Below, piece after piece: positions 1 through 9,651 of a stretch of 22,150 bases of DNA. The stretch spans positions 383,847-405,996 of the forward strand of contig NW_008705586.1 in assembly GCF_000186865.1 (NCBI RefSeq), given 5' to 3'. Every line of letters begins with the position of its first letter. Position 1 is the stretch's first letter. A program made the position numbers and the translations under genes. Source of the DNA: Aureococcus anophagefferens (taxonomy: Eukaryota > Sar > Pelagophyceae > Pelagomonadales > Pelagomonadaceae). The notes under the pieces are model-generated. The model saw only the letters and a list, made by a program, of their open reading frames with translations. It was not told the DNA's origin and made no database searches.

Positions 1-1
1 T

Positions 2-330
2 CTCCTGCGTGTTAGGGGCCCCGCGAGGGAGTCCTTGCGTTCCAGGGCGCGGTCCCCGACCCAGGCGGCGCGCGAGACCTTCCTGCCCAGCGGCGGCATG
101 GCCAGGACGCCGCAGAGGCTCGACGGCGTCTCCGACGCGTTCTCGAGGAACGCCGCCGCCGGCTTGACGAGCTACTCCTGCGTGTTCAGGGGCCCCGCGA
201 GGGAATCCTTGCGTTCCAGGGCGTGGTCCCCGACCCAGGCGGCGCGCGAGACCTTCCTGCCCAGCGGCGGCATGGCCAGGACGCCGCAGAGGCTCGACGG
301 CGTCTCCGACGCGTTCTCGAGGAACGCCGC
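2..330. repeat. Two-copy 174-bp tandem repeat
   Basis: Copies at 2-156 and 175-330 are about 98% identical: I see one indel near base 13 and two substitutions. About 18 bp separate them. The period of 174 is divisible by three, and each unit is open on the minus strand, but an in-frame TAG (near 173-178) interrupts that frame between copies. The array starts at the window edge, so more copies may lie upstream. No coding function is recognised. It sits just downstream of a transposase-like fragment and may belong to that element. Confidence 0.9.
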
Positions 331-334
331 GGCG

Positions 335-1030
335 TTAGGTGAGGATGTCGTAGCGGATCTCGACGCCCTTGAAGAGCTGCACCGAGCTCAGGACCGCCGT
401 CGCGTCCTTCGCCAGCTTCGTCTGCGGCGTCGACGGCGGCGCGTCGTACGCGAACTCCGCGTTGAGCTGGCTCTTGTCCTGCACGTAGTTGAACATGTCC
501 GAGAGGAAGGCGAGGACGGGCTTCATCGTGTAGTCCGTGCACTGCTCCTTGAGCGTCTTGTTGGAGGCCTCGAGCGTGTTCGTGTCATTGGGGAAGCCCG
601 GCGGCAGCTCCGCGCGCGTCCACGCGCCGTTCTCCAAGTACTCTGAAGAAAACCATTTCATCACCTCGCCCTCGCCGAGGTCCGTGTAGCGCTGCGTGAG
701 CGCTTCGAAGACGGAGTTTAAAGCGTGGTGGAAGACGCCGCTGATCTTCGACACGAAAAACACGTCGTTGTGGAGCTGCTGTCGCAGCTTCTTGTTCTTG
801 AACATCTTTTTGTGCTTATCCAGCGCCATCAAGACGTGCGACTTGCAGCGGCCGTCGATCGGCGGCAGATTCGGCGTGGCCTGGTATGTGTCGGGTTTTT
901 GGCCAGTCAAGCGCAGGTGGACCAGCGACGATGCCATCGCACCCACAAAATCCTGTGGCGAGCTGGCCTCTCGGACAAATGCCACAAAATCCTCCAGCGG
1001 GCCTTTGCGCTTCAATTCCTGTGATAATAC
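335..1030 (-). pseudogene. Mutator-like (MULE) transposase, C-terminal fragment
   Basis: About 230 residues are open on the minus strand and end at a TAA at 335-337. The tail pattern W-T-x-A-x-L-P-P-G-F-P-N-D-T-N-T-L-E-A-S-N-K followed by a Lys-rich helix resembles the 'P.TNN.lE..N..iK' block downstream of the DDE domain in MULE-type transposases. Upstream residues (FKNKKLRQQLHNDVFF, then a histidine-containing helix) fit the region before it. The catalytic N-terminal part is absent: the open frame runs into the start of the MnmE gene on the other strand, so this is a 5'-truncated remnant. Base composition is visibly less GC-rich than in neighbouring genes, as expected of inserted DNA. Family assignment rests on the short motif only; another DDE-type transposase or an unknown host protein is possible. 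Confidence 0.5.
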
Positions 1031-1038
1031 CCAGCGGC

Positions 1039-2603
1039 ATGCGCGGCGCGCTCGCAGCCATGCTCGCCGTGCTCGGCGCCGCGCTGCGGTCGCCGCTGCG
1101 CCGGACATCTCACAGAACGCTCACATCGCTGCGCGCCGCCGGCGACACGATCTACGCGCTGTCGTCCGGCCGCGGCGTCGCCGGCGTCGCCGTCGTGCGC
1201 GTGAGCGGCCCGTCCGCGAGCGACGCGCTCGCGGCGCTGACGCCGGGCAAACCACTCCCGGCGCACCGCGTGGCGTCGCTGCGCACGCTCCGCGACGCGT
1301 CCGACGTCCTCGACGAGGCGCTCGTCCTGCGCTTCGAGGCGCCGCGGAGCTTCACGGGCGAGGACGTCGTCGAGCTGCACTGCCACGGCGGCGAGGCGAC
1401 GGTCGACGGCGTGCTCGAGGCTCTAGATGCCCTCCCGAAGCTGCGCGCCGCGGACCGCGGCGAGTTCACGCGGCGCGCGTTCGCCGCGGGGAAGCTCGGC
1501 CTCACCGAGGTCGAGGGTTTGGCGGACCTGCTCGCCGCGAAGACGGCGCCCCAGCGGCGCCAGGCCCTGGCCCAGATGGGCGGGTCCATGGAGCGGACCT
1601 ACGCGCGCTGGCGCGGCGAGCTCGCGAGCCTGCGGGCGTCCGCGGAGGTCCTCGTCGACTTCGGCGACGACGTCGAGGGCGACGTCGCGGACCAGAGCGA
1701 CGACATCCGCGCGGCGCTGGACGCCAGCGTCCGCTCCCTGAAAACGGAGCTCGACGCCGCGCTAACGGACGCGCCGCGGGGCGAGGCGACGCGCGACGGC
1801 GTGCGCGTCGTCCTCGCGGGCGCGCCGAACGCGGGCAGTCGTCGCTGCTCAACGCCGTCGCCGCTCGCGACGCGGCGATCGTGTCCCAGGCCGCGGGCAC
1901 GACGCGCGACGTGCTGGAGATCGGGCTGTCCCTCGGCGGCCTGCCCGCGCGCCTCTTCGACACGGCGGGGCTGCGCGTCGACGGCGAGGAGGACTCCCTG
2001 GACGCGGTCGAGGTGGAAGGCATGCGGCGCGCGGCCCGGGCGGCCGAGGCGGCCCACGTCGTCGTCTTCGTGCTCGACGCCGCCGACGACGACGCGTCGG
2101 CCGTCGCCGACGCCTTCCGCGCCATCGCGCCCGTCTGGCGCCGCGACGACGGCGCGCCGGCGCCGGAGTTGGTCGTCGTCACGAACAAGGCGGATTTGGT
2201 CGACGGCGCGACGCACGCGGCGCGCGTCGCGGCGCTGCGCGCCGCCGCCGAGGCCGAGGGCCTGGGGGCTGTGGTCGCGGCGGCGGCGACGGTGCGCGCG
2301 TCGGCGACGGCGGCCGACGGCGCCGCGGCGCTCGTCGACGATCTCGAGCGGCGGGTCGTCGACGCGTTCCGGTCGAGCCGCGACGACTACGAGGCGCCGG
2401 CGATCACGCGCGCGCGCCACCGGAAGCACGTCGCGAGCTGCGTCGCGTGTCTGGACGCCGTGCTGTCCGATCCCGACTTGATGCCGGAGCTCGTCGCCGA
2501 GGAGCTCCGGGCCGCGACGAGCGACCTCGGCGCGGTCGTCGGCGCGGTCGACACGGAGCAGGTGTTGGACGTGCTGTTCAACGACTTCTGCATCGGGAAG
2601 TAA
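1039..2603 (+). CDS. mnmE: tRNA modification GTPase MnmE/TrmE (GTPBP3), organellar, with a 1-base frame break
   Basis: MnmE works with MnmG to install the 5-(carboxy/tauro)methylaminomethyl group on wobble uridine of organellar tRNAs. From ATG 1039 a basic, acid-free leader of about 35 residues (SPLRRTSHRTL) looks like an organelle presequence. The TrmE N-domain follows: DTIYALSSGRGVAGVAVVRVSG, GEDVVELHCHGG, and an LGLTEVEGLADLL helix. In the G domain I see G1 GAPNAG(K)S, G2 GTTRD, G3 DTAG and G4 NKAD, and the protein ends in the diagnostic FCIGK. Total length is about 521 codons, slightly over the bacterial ~454 because of the leader. The frame changes at about 1837 inside the P-loop: one A is missing from the expected Lys codon, and the downstream 255 codons continue without a stop. 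This is either a sequence error or a very recent mutation. The promoter would have to lie within or beside the transposase remnant. Confidence 0.93.
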
Positions 2604-2952
2604 CAGTGGTGAGGGTGTGTCACTAGGTTGCCGGGGGTGTGTTTTTGAGTCGTGGGTTGCAGTTGTCAACATTGAATGGTGAAGTCCGCCGGCCTCGATC
2701 GATCAGGGGCAGCCAAGGCACCAAGACTCTCGGCGCGGGCTCTCGGCAGGTGCCTCGCAGCCCCCTCGCGCGAGCGCGCGCGCCAGAGCGCCCCGGGCCC
2801 ACGGGGCCGCGGCCGCCTGGCCCGAGGAGGGCTGCGCGCGCCCTCGGTGGTCGCTGCGGGGGAGCGCGCGCCTGCCCCACCTCGGGGCTGCCGCGGGGGC
2901 GCGCGCGCGCGACCGCGCCGGAACTGATGACGCGCCGTCTCAGGTACTGAGC
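2604..2952. other. Intergenic, no gene seen
   Basis: This 349-bp stretch lies between the MnmE stop and the next start on the same strand. Its second half is a GC-rich, CG-alternating tract (about 2750-2930). I see no RNA gene or repeat. Frames are open only because of composition. It probably holds the MnmE 3' UTR and the promoter and 5' UTR of the next gene. Confidence 0.6.
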
Positions 2953-3546
2953 ATGGAGACCCCGGAGCAGGCCGACGCTATTATCGCGGCCCGCGCCGCC
3001 CGAAGCGCTCGCGCCGCGGGGCCGAAATTCACCCGCGGTGATGACCTGCGCTACTTTACCCAGGCCGACCGCGACAAGCTCATCGCGGACGTCGCCCAGG
3101 ACGAGAAGCATCAAGCCTTGGACCGCAAGCCCGGCTGGTTCGAACGGTTGATGCTCTACAACCGGATCTACGGCAAGCTGCCGTACGAAATCGCGACCGG
3201 CGACGACGACAAGGTCGCGGCGTCCCTCGAGAGCAGCGACAACCGCGACGACGACGGCAGCGGGTCGAAGAAGAAGCCCGTCGTTCTCGAGAGCAGCGAC
3301 GACGACGACTTCGGCGGCTTCCGCCGCAAGGGCGCCGCCAAGCGCGTCCCGCGCAAGCGCGACGAGAAGTCGCGCGAGCCGCGCGGCGAGAAGCGCAGCC
3401 GCCTCGGCGGCTTCGAGTTCGATTCGGGCTCCTGGCCGGGCCCGCGCAAGCCCGCCTCCGTCAAGCCCGGGCGGGAGGGCCCCCGCGGCGCCAAGCGCGG
3501 CTCGGGCCGCGGCCCGAGCCGCCTCGACGACTTCGAGTTCCTCTGA
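2953..3546 (+). CDS. Uncharacterised 197-residue basic/acidic low-complexity protein
   Basis: The ATG at 2953 opens a clean 197-codon frame. Residues 1-85 look folded, with aromatic and charged residues (FTRGDDLRYFTQADRDKL, then GWFERLMLYNRIYGKLPYEI). The rest is disordered: two copies of 'LESSD' each followed by an acidic run, then Arg/Lys/Gly-rich sequence with repeated RLGGFEF and RLDDFEF blocks, the second at the C terminus. The repeated FEF motif after a basic stretch suggests a short linear interaction motif, and the basic runs could be nuclear localisation signals. I recognise no family. The open frame, codon bias and internal peptide repeats argue that it is real. Confidence 0.65.
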   Translation: METPEQADAIIAARAARSARAAGPKFTRGDDLRYFTQADRDKLIADVAQDEKHQALDRKPGWFERLMLYNRIYGKLPYEIATGDDDKVAASLESSDNRDDDGSGSKKKPVVLESSDDDDFGGFRRKGAAKRVPRKRDEKSREPRGEKRSRLGGFEFDSGSWPGPRKPASVKPGREGPRGAKRGSGRGPSRLDDFEFL

Positions 3547-3704
3547 GCTCCCCGCGCGCCAGTTCTTCCCAAGTCCCACCGCCGCCATTCCCGACGCGCC
3601 TGGACAGTGCAAGTAAGCCTGACAGCGCGCGTTCGGAGTTCTCGGGCCCGGCCGCCTCGCGCGGGCGGCGGGGCCGTCATGGGCGCGGCGCGCGGTCGCG
3701 GCTC

Positions 3705-4765
3705 CTAGCACGCGCGCACGGCGACGTCGGCGTCGAGGCCCGCGGCGTGTCGGAGGCCGTAGACGAGGCCCGCTTCGAAGCCGCCGTCGCGGCAGGCCTG
3801 GTCGACCGCGCCGCGGAACGCGCCGAGGACCTCGTAGGAGCACGTCGCCGCCGCATCGGCCACAGCGCAGCTCGCGCGCGTCGCGGCGCGGACGTCGACG
3901 TAGGACGGGTCGCCCGGCGGCAGCGCGTCGTCGTCCGTCGCGAAGTGCACCGGAAACGCCGCCTTCGACGCGGCCGAATTCACGGCGAGCACGGCCGCGG
4001 CGTCGAGGGCCGGGCCCTCGCGCAGCTGCCCCTCGGCGACGGCGAAGACGAGCCGCGGCGCCGCCACCGAATCGCAGACCGACGGCGGCGCGGGCAGCGC
4101 GCCGCAGATCGTCCGCGTGAGCGCGGTCCACGTGCGGTCGACGAGCGGTTTCCCGTCGACGAAGATGTGGGGGAACAGGCCCGGCGAGGCGCCCAGGCGC
4201 GCCATCATCGCCGCCTTGGACGCGTTCAACCGCGCGGCGATGGCCGCGCGGCGCGGCGCGTCCGCGTAGCACGCGCGCACGGGCGCGAAGTCCAAATCCG
4301 CCTCGCGGAAGCACGGCTCGCGGCGCGACGCGTTCACGTTGACCTCGCGGTTCGCGTAGGCCCCCTCGAAGCAGGCGAGGAAGCGCGCGATCTTCCGCTG
4401 CGTCGCGGCGTCGCAGCCGCCGGCGCGGCAGTGGACGTCCGTCATGCAGCCGTCGTACGCGGTGCTCTCGCAGTCCAGGGACTCGCCGTCCACGGCGCAC
4501 TCGAAGGCGCCCGACGTCGCGTTGACGTGGTTGACGGGGTAGTAGGTGAAGTTGACGCCCCCGGCGACGGACAGGTCCGCCAGCGACGCGTTGACGACGT
4601 TGCTGGCCTCGTAGCAGTACCTGTGGGCAGCCTTTTTGTCCGTGGGGCAGCCTTTTTTTTGGCGCAGGCGCTGCGGGAGCGCTGTCAGCTGGAGTAGCCG
4701 TACCACTCGACGTCGACGAGCGCGCGCGCGGCCTGCGCCGCCAGGAGGAGCTGGGCGACGCGCAT
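3705..4765 (-). CDS. Secreted GILT-like (thiol-reductase family) protein, one intron
   Basis: The ATG at 4763-4765 starts a short signal peptide (MRVAQLLLAAQAARA). Exon 1 is 4765-4704, the intron is 4703-4621 (GT-AG), and exon 2 is 4620-3705; joined they give 325 residues. Spliced, the start of the mature region reads VDVEWYCYEASNVV. It resembles the GILT family (gamma-interferon-inducible lysosomal thiol reductase) in layout: a short beta strand, a long Cys-rich middle (ESTAYDGCMTDVHC..GGCD, FLACFEGAYANREVN), several N-glycosylation sequons, and a later 'FPHIFVDGKPL' that matches the GILT 'P.i.vNGk' strand. The CxxC expected after the first strand is not evident; only one Cys is there. The ~120 residues after the fold are unassigned. 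It acts in the secretory or lysosomal route or outside the cell. Thiol-reductase activity is doubtful. Confidence 0.72.
4621..4703 (-). mobile_element. Introner-like intron in GILT-like gene (83 bp)
   Basis: On the minus strand the intron begins GTACGGCTAC and the downstream exon begins GTACTGCTAC (9 of 10 identical), so the insert lies between two copies of exon sequence. The upstream copy gives the GT donor and the element end (GGCTGCCCACAG) gives the acceptor. Splicing restores one copy in frame. The insert contains two GGGCAGCC motifs each followed by a T run (plus strand 4625-4665), a motif shared with 11998-12128 and 14434-14454. I see no clear terminal inverted repeat. Confidence 0.7.
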
Positions 4766-5276
4766 CGTCGTGCACTTGCAGAAGGCTTGCTTCAGGACGC
4801 CGCGTGGCGGGACTTCAATGCATTCTCCCCCCGCATTCTTTCCCATTTCATGGCTTCCTGTTCCGCCATTACGTTGGGTCAAAACCGTTGAAGCTTGTCA
4901 CACCACCCCCCAGCCGATCATGGCGCTGCTGTCCGAGACCACTCGTGTCGGAATCTGAAAAGGAGGCCCAATCATCAGTCGAGGTCGGCGGTGACTTTAG
5001 ATCATTTTAGTTCATCCCAAGGAGCAATCCGCCCCCAGCGACCACGGCGGCCAGGAAGTTCCTGCATTCACTCGCCTCTCCGCTTCGTCCGCGTTCCGCT
5101 GTCCCCTCGGGGCCGGAGCCATCGACCCACAGCAACCCCTTCAGGCGTCCGGCCCCGCTGGACCGTCGGCGCCCCGGCGCGCCGCGAACACGGCCCCGCC
5201 CCGCGCCGCGGACGTGCCATTGGCTTCGTTTGCGTCGTCTTCCGGAACTCGCCCGCTGCCGGAGTTCCCCCCGGCC
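4766..5276. promoter_or_regulatory. Divergent intergenic region
   Basis: About 510 bp lie between the GILT-like start (minus) and the next ATG (plus). The part from 4800 to 5010 is less GC-rich than the flanks. No TATA box, tRNA or repeat is evident. It should hold both promoters and 5' UTRs. The GTG at 5214 that would extend the right-hand frame is not a likely eukaryotic start. Confidence 0.5.
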
Positions 5277-6827
5277 ATGACGACGACCCTGGCGCCCCCC
5301 CTGCAGACGATGGCGCCGCCCCTGGCGCCGCCGGCGCAGATCCGCCCCCCGGCGGTCAGCGACCAGGACGGCGTCGGCCCCGCCTTGGAAGCGGTGGCGT
5401 ACGGCGTCGAGCTCAGCCCCTGCCAGGCCTTCGCGCTCCTCCAGGCCGTGCGCAAGCAGGACCGGCGCGTCCTCGAGGCGTTGCCGATCCGCAAGACGGC
5501 GAGCCCCATCGACCTGCGCCTGGGCACGTGCTACGTCGTGAGCCGCGCGTTCGCGGCCGGCGCGGGCGCGGGCAAGCAGCCCGAGCGCAACTTCCGCGAG
5601 GAGCAGCGCGAGTGCACGCCCGTGACCTTCCAGTCCGTGCTCAACTCCTACGTCCACTGGTCCGCCGACGCGCCCGAGCTCGGCGTCGCCGTCTGCGCGA
5701 TGTCGCGGGCGCGGCGCCGCACGACGGCGCGGTACCCGGGCCAGCAGGCGGACAACAAGCGCAAGGGCCCCCTCTACGACGACCCCGACGGCAACGCCCC
5801 GGGCCCGAGCCCGGGCACGACGGCCTCCGGCGAGCCGAGCCACGGGTTGCGGGGCCGCATGTACAAGCTCGTGACCAAGGGCCGCGACGCGAACTCGTCC
5901 GGCGCGGGCGGCGGGCCCCGCCGCGCGCGGGACCTGAGCCAGATCGACACGTCGTCCAACCAGCTGTTGGAGGGGTCGCCCGTGCGCGGCGAGCCCTGCG
6001 AGGCCATCGAGGGCGCCACCATCGTCCAGGTCTTCCCCTCGGGCATCTCGGCGTTGGTCGGCGCGGCCGCGCTCGTCGCGCAGGAGATGGCGTCCCTCGC
6101 GGCCCCGAAGCCCCCGCCGGAGGCCAACGAGCGCCTCCCGCCGAACAAGCGCCACCGGCCCGGCGTCGCCCGCGGCCCGCCGGCGGCGCCCGCGCCGCCG
6201 GTAGGTCCCCAGGCGGACGGCCCGCGCGCGCCGCCCGAGGACGACTACCAGCGGCGCCTCTTCCTCCGCGGCGCCGACGAGGGCGACGACGAGGCCAACG
6301 ACGTCGACCGCCTCCTCAGCCACTGCTACGGGACCAAGTACGTCCGCAGCGGCACCTGCGCCTTCTCCCGCGAGGCGTACGTCCGCTTCTACCGCGGCGT
6401 CTACGGCGCGCGGCCCTCCTCCGACGAGGCCTGCTTCGAGCGCCTGGTCTGGGTGTCGACGCGCCGCGCCGACGAGCCCGAGTTCCGCCAGTACGTCGAC
6501 CGCGCGCCGTCGCTGAAGCGCGCCTTCTACGGCTTGGACGTGGGCGCGGTCGCGAACATGACGCGCGAGGATTTGGAGCTCGCGGTCCGCTGCCTCCGGG
6601 CCGACACGACGCCCCGCGCCTGGGACCGCCTCGGCTTCATCGTCGACAACGCGCGCGCGACGCGCGCCCTCGACGGCGGCCTCATCCGCTTCGTCGAGGT
6701 CGCGCTCGCGTCCTGCCGCGAGTCCGACGCGTCCGCGCGCGTCGCCGCCGACGTCCTCACGCGCGCGGGCTTCTCGGGCTTCGACGAGACCAACGTCGCC
6801 ACGCTCGCGGACCTCATCGGCGCCTGA
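5277..6827 (+). CDS. Uncharacterised 516-residue protein
   Basis: First in-frame ATG is 5277; the frame stays open to TGA at 6825-6827 with no intron. Residues 1-25 are Pro/Thr/Ala-rich. Residues ~30-130 look folded (SPCQAFALLQAVRKQDRRVLEALPIRK, then DLRLGTCYVVSRAFA). A disordered Gly/Pro/Arg-rich middle follows, with a putative nuclear localisation signal (PPNKRHRPG, about residue 290). A helical C-terminal domain of ~190 residues contains conserved-looking Tyr/Arg/Cys residues (LSHCYGTKYVRSGTCAFSREAYVRFYRGVYG) and ends FDETNVATLADLIGA. I do not recognise a family. The architecture of two folded domains joined by a basic linker would suit a nuclear protein, but this is inference. Confidence 0.7.
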   Translation: MTTTLAPPLQTMAPPLAPPAQIRPPAVSDQDGVGPALEAVAYGVELSPCQAFALLQAVRKQDRRVLEALPIRKTASPIDLRLGTCYVVSRAFAAGAGAGKQPERNFREEQRECTPVTFQSVLNSYVHWSADAPELGVAVCAMSRARRRTTARYPGQQADNKRKGPLYDDPDGNAPGPSPGTTASGEPSHGLRGRMYKLVTKGRDANSSGAGGGPRRARDLSQIDTSSNQLLEGSPVRGEPCEAIEGATIVQVFPSGISALVGAAALVAQEMASLAAPKPPPEANERLPPNKRHRPGVARGPPAAPAPPVGPQADGPRAPPEDDYQRRLFLRGADEGDDEANDVDRLLSHCYGTKYVRSGTCAFSREAYVRFYRGVYGARPSSDEACFERLVWVSTRRADEPEFRQYVDRAPSLKRAFYGLDVGAVANMTREDLELAVRCLRADTTPRAWDRLGFIVDNARATRALDGGLIRFVEVALASCRESDASARVAADVLTRAGFSGFDETNVATLADLIGA

Positions 6828-7163
6828 ACGCGCCCGCGACGCCGCGGCGCGCTCGTACCCGTCCTCGAGCCCGCCCCCGCTCAAAAGCGCGGGGTTTCCG
6901 ACCCGCAGCGCACCATCCCCCGGCGGGCGCGCCCGCGCGGTGCCGCCGCCGCCGGGGAAGCCCCCTTTTCTCACAGCACCCCCCGCCCCCCCCGACTCGT
7001 TCCGGGCGCTCCATCCGCCCGTCCCGGCTCCTCGTTACGAGAGCCCGCGGTCCGCCGACCCGGCGGGCCGCCAATGAGCAGACTTCGCCCCCGCCCCCCT
7101 CCGAGGCCTTCTATGGCCCATTCTCTTTTACTTCACCTTTTTTAGATGCCGCCCACGCGCGCC
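6828..7163. other. Convergent 3' intergenic region
   Basis: This stretch lies between the stop of the 516-residue protein and the stop of P5CS on the other strand. It has C-rich tracts (6970-7010, 7085-7100) and, near 7125-7145, a T-rich stretch followed by TTTTTTAG. It likely holds both 3' UTRs. No gene is seen. Confidence 0.55.
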
Positions 7164-9455
7164 CTAGTCCGCGAGCGCGAGGTCCTTGTGCGTGTACGTC
7201 TTCGCGCCGCTGCCGAACTCGGACGCCGCGTCGCCGCCCGCCGACGCGGACCGCAGGAGCCACTTGTAGGTGAGGAAGCCGTCGACGCCCACGGGCCCGC
7301 GCGCGTGGATGCGGCCCGTCGCGATGCCCAACTCCGCGCCGAGGCCGAAGCGGAAGCCGTCGGCGAAGCGCGTGGACGCGTTGTGGAAGACGTCCGCCGA
7401 GTCGACGAGGCCCAGGAACGCGTCGGCGACGGCCGCGTCCTCGGCGACGACGCACTCCGTGTGGCCCGACGAGTGCGCGTTGACGTGGGCGACGGCCGCG
7501 GCGACGTCCGGTACGACGTCGACGCGCAGGGCGAGGCAGCCGTACTCCCACTTCTCCGGCTTGTCGGCCTCGGTGAAGACGAGGCCCCGCGCGACGGCCC
7601 CGGGCCCGCCGAAGAGCGCGACGCCCTTGGCGACGAGCGCGTCGAGCACGGCCTTGGCGAGGCCGCTACCGACGCAGGCCTCGTGGAAGAGCACGGTCTC
7701 GCAGGCGTTGCAGGCCGCCGGGTAGTCCGTCTTGGCGTCGACGACGACCTTGACGGCCGTCGCCGCGTCCGCGGACGCGTCGACGTAGACGTGGCAGACG
7801 CCGTCCGCGTGGCCGAGCACGGGCACCTTCGTCGACTTTTGCACGTGCTTCACGAGGTCGTTGGAGCCCCGGGGCACGACCAGGTCCACGAGGGGCGCCG
7901 GCGACTCGTCCGTGGCCTTGAGGAGCCTCGCGACGGCGTCGCGGCCCGGGAGGAGCGTCACCGCGGCCGCGAGCGCGCGTTTCGCGCGAGCCGGCGCCGC
8001 GGCGACGACCGCGTCGCGGATCACGCGGTAGAGCGCCGCGTTCGACTCCTTGGCCTCCGACCCGCCCTTGAGGATCAACGCGCACCCGGCCCGGAGCGCG
8101 AGCGCGGAGATCTGCGGCAGCGCCTCCGGCCGCGCCTCGAAGATCACCAGCACCACCCCAAGAGCGGCGGACCGCTTCTCGAGCACCAGACCCGGCGCCA
8201 GCTCGCGGCGCACGTAGACCTTGCCCAGCGGGTCGCCCATGGCCGCGAGCGCCGCGACGCCCGCGGCCGTCGTCGCGAGCTTCGCGGCGCCGAGGCCGAG
8301 GCGCTGCTTCAGGTGCGGCGCGACGTTCGAGCTCGCCGCGACGTCGGCCTCGTTGGCCGCGAGGATCTCCGGCGCGCGCGCCGTCAGCGCGAGCGCCACG
8401 CCCTCGAGGATCGCCGTGCGCTCCGCGCCGGAGAGGCCCTGGAGGCACCGCGCGGCCGCGCGCGCGGCCGCGGCCTCCTCGGAGGGGTCCGCGTCGAAGG
8501 ACGCCTTCCGGGAGATGGACGTCGAGAAGTAGGTCCCCAAATCCTCGCCGCCCATGAGGCGCCCGACGACGTTCTGCGTCGTGCCCGACGCCATGACGAC
8601 GCCCTTGACGCCCATCTCGAGCGCCCGGAGCGCCGCGCCGACCTTGGCCTCCATGCCGCCGCGGCCGCCCTTGGACACGGGCCCGAACTCGACGGCGGAC
8701 AGCGACGCCGGGTGGACCTCGCGGATGATCTTCGCGCCATGCGCGCTCGGCGGCCGGTCGTAGAGGCCGTCGACGTCCGTGAGGAGGATGAGGAGCTCCG
8801 CGCCGAAGAGCTGCGCCACTAAAGCCGCGAGGCCGTCGTTGTCGGAGAAGCAGCCCGCGGGCACGTTCGCGTAGCCGCTGTTGCCGGACACGGCGTCGTT
8901 CTCGTTGACGATGGGCAGCATGCCCACGCCGACGATGGAGCTCAGCGACGACTTCAAGTTCGCGCGGCAGCCCTCGTCGTTGAAGTCGCGCTGCGTGACG
9001 AGGAACTGCGACGGCTCGATGTCGCAGGTCGAGAACATGGTGTCGTAGAGCGACATGAGCGCGAGCTGGCCCGCGGCGGCGCAGGCGCTGTTGTAGTGCG
9101 TCGGCTTCTCGTCGCCGAGGTCGTTCATGTGGTCGCGCAGCGACCGGTGCATCGCCGCCTACGAAACTCGGGGTCGCGACGCGCCGGGGGGGGTGTTGGC
9201 GTCGTACCTGCTTGCGGAGCTTGCTGCGCCCGCAGCCGACGGCGCCCGACGACACGAGGATCACCTGCTTGTTGTCGCGCATGAGCCGCGCGATGGCCTC
9301 GACGATGCCGCCGAGGCGCACGAGCGACGGCGTCCCATCTGCGGACACGTTCGTGGTTCATGGATCGTGTGTCGATGGTACGTACCGTCGTTGGACACCG
9401 TCGACGTCCCCGCCTTGATGACGATGCGCGTCGCGCTCTGGAGCTGGTCGCGCAT
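7164..9455 (-). CDS. P5CS: Delta-1-pyrroline-5-carboxylate synthetase (glutamate 5-kinase + gamma-glutamyl phosphate reductase)
   Basis: This bifunctional enzyme makes P5C from glutamate for proline synthesis. Exons are 9455-9386, 9338-9208 and 9158-7164; the introns of 47 and 49 nt are plain GT-AG (GTACGTACC..CCGCAG and GTACGACG..CGTAG). Joined length is 731 residues, close to plant P5CS (~717). In the kinase part I see KAGTSTVSND, VSSGAVGCGRSKLR, ACAAAGQ, FSDNDGLAALVA, LLTDVDGLY and GRGGMEAKV. In the reductase part I see VLVIFEARPEALPQI, KGGSEAKESN, the Cys nucleophile in YPAACNACETVLFH, VFHNASTRFADGFRFGLGAE and the RIHARGPVGVDG tail. The protein begins directly at MRDQLQSATRIVIKAGT, so it is probably cytosolic. 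The fused order and GRGGM match plant and algal enzymes rather than separate bacterial ProB and ProA. Confidence 0.97.
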
Positions 9456-9651
9456 CGCGCTGTTGCCAGGCGACGACGCGTCGAGCTGAGCGAGATCAAG
9501 TGCAAGCGACGTTCACTCGCAACGATGCACTCGACGATGCCGTCCGCCCGCGCGGCGCCGCGCACCTTTCGCAGACGCGCCGCAGCTGCGACGAAATACG
9601 GGGCGCAAGACACGAATAACAACGCCGCGAACAACACAACAACAGCACCAT

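Noticed and set aside
2623..4500. Long minus-strand open frame of over 600 codons, and similar long open frames opposite most genes
   Set aside because: High GC makes stop codons rare in all frames; the translations are Arg/Ala/Gly-rich shadows without family motifs and overlap recognised genes.
5214..5276. N-terminal extension of the 516-residue protein from a GTG codon
   Set aside because: The window is eukaryotic nuclear DNA; the first ATG is 5277, so the extension is not annotated.
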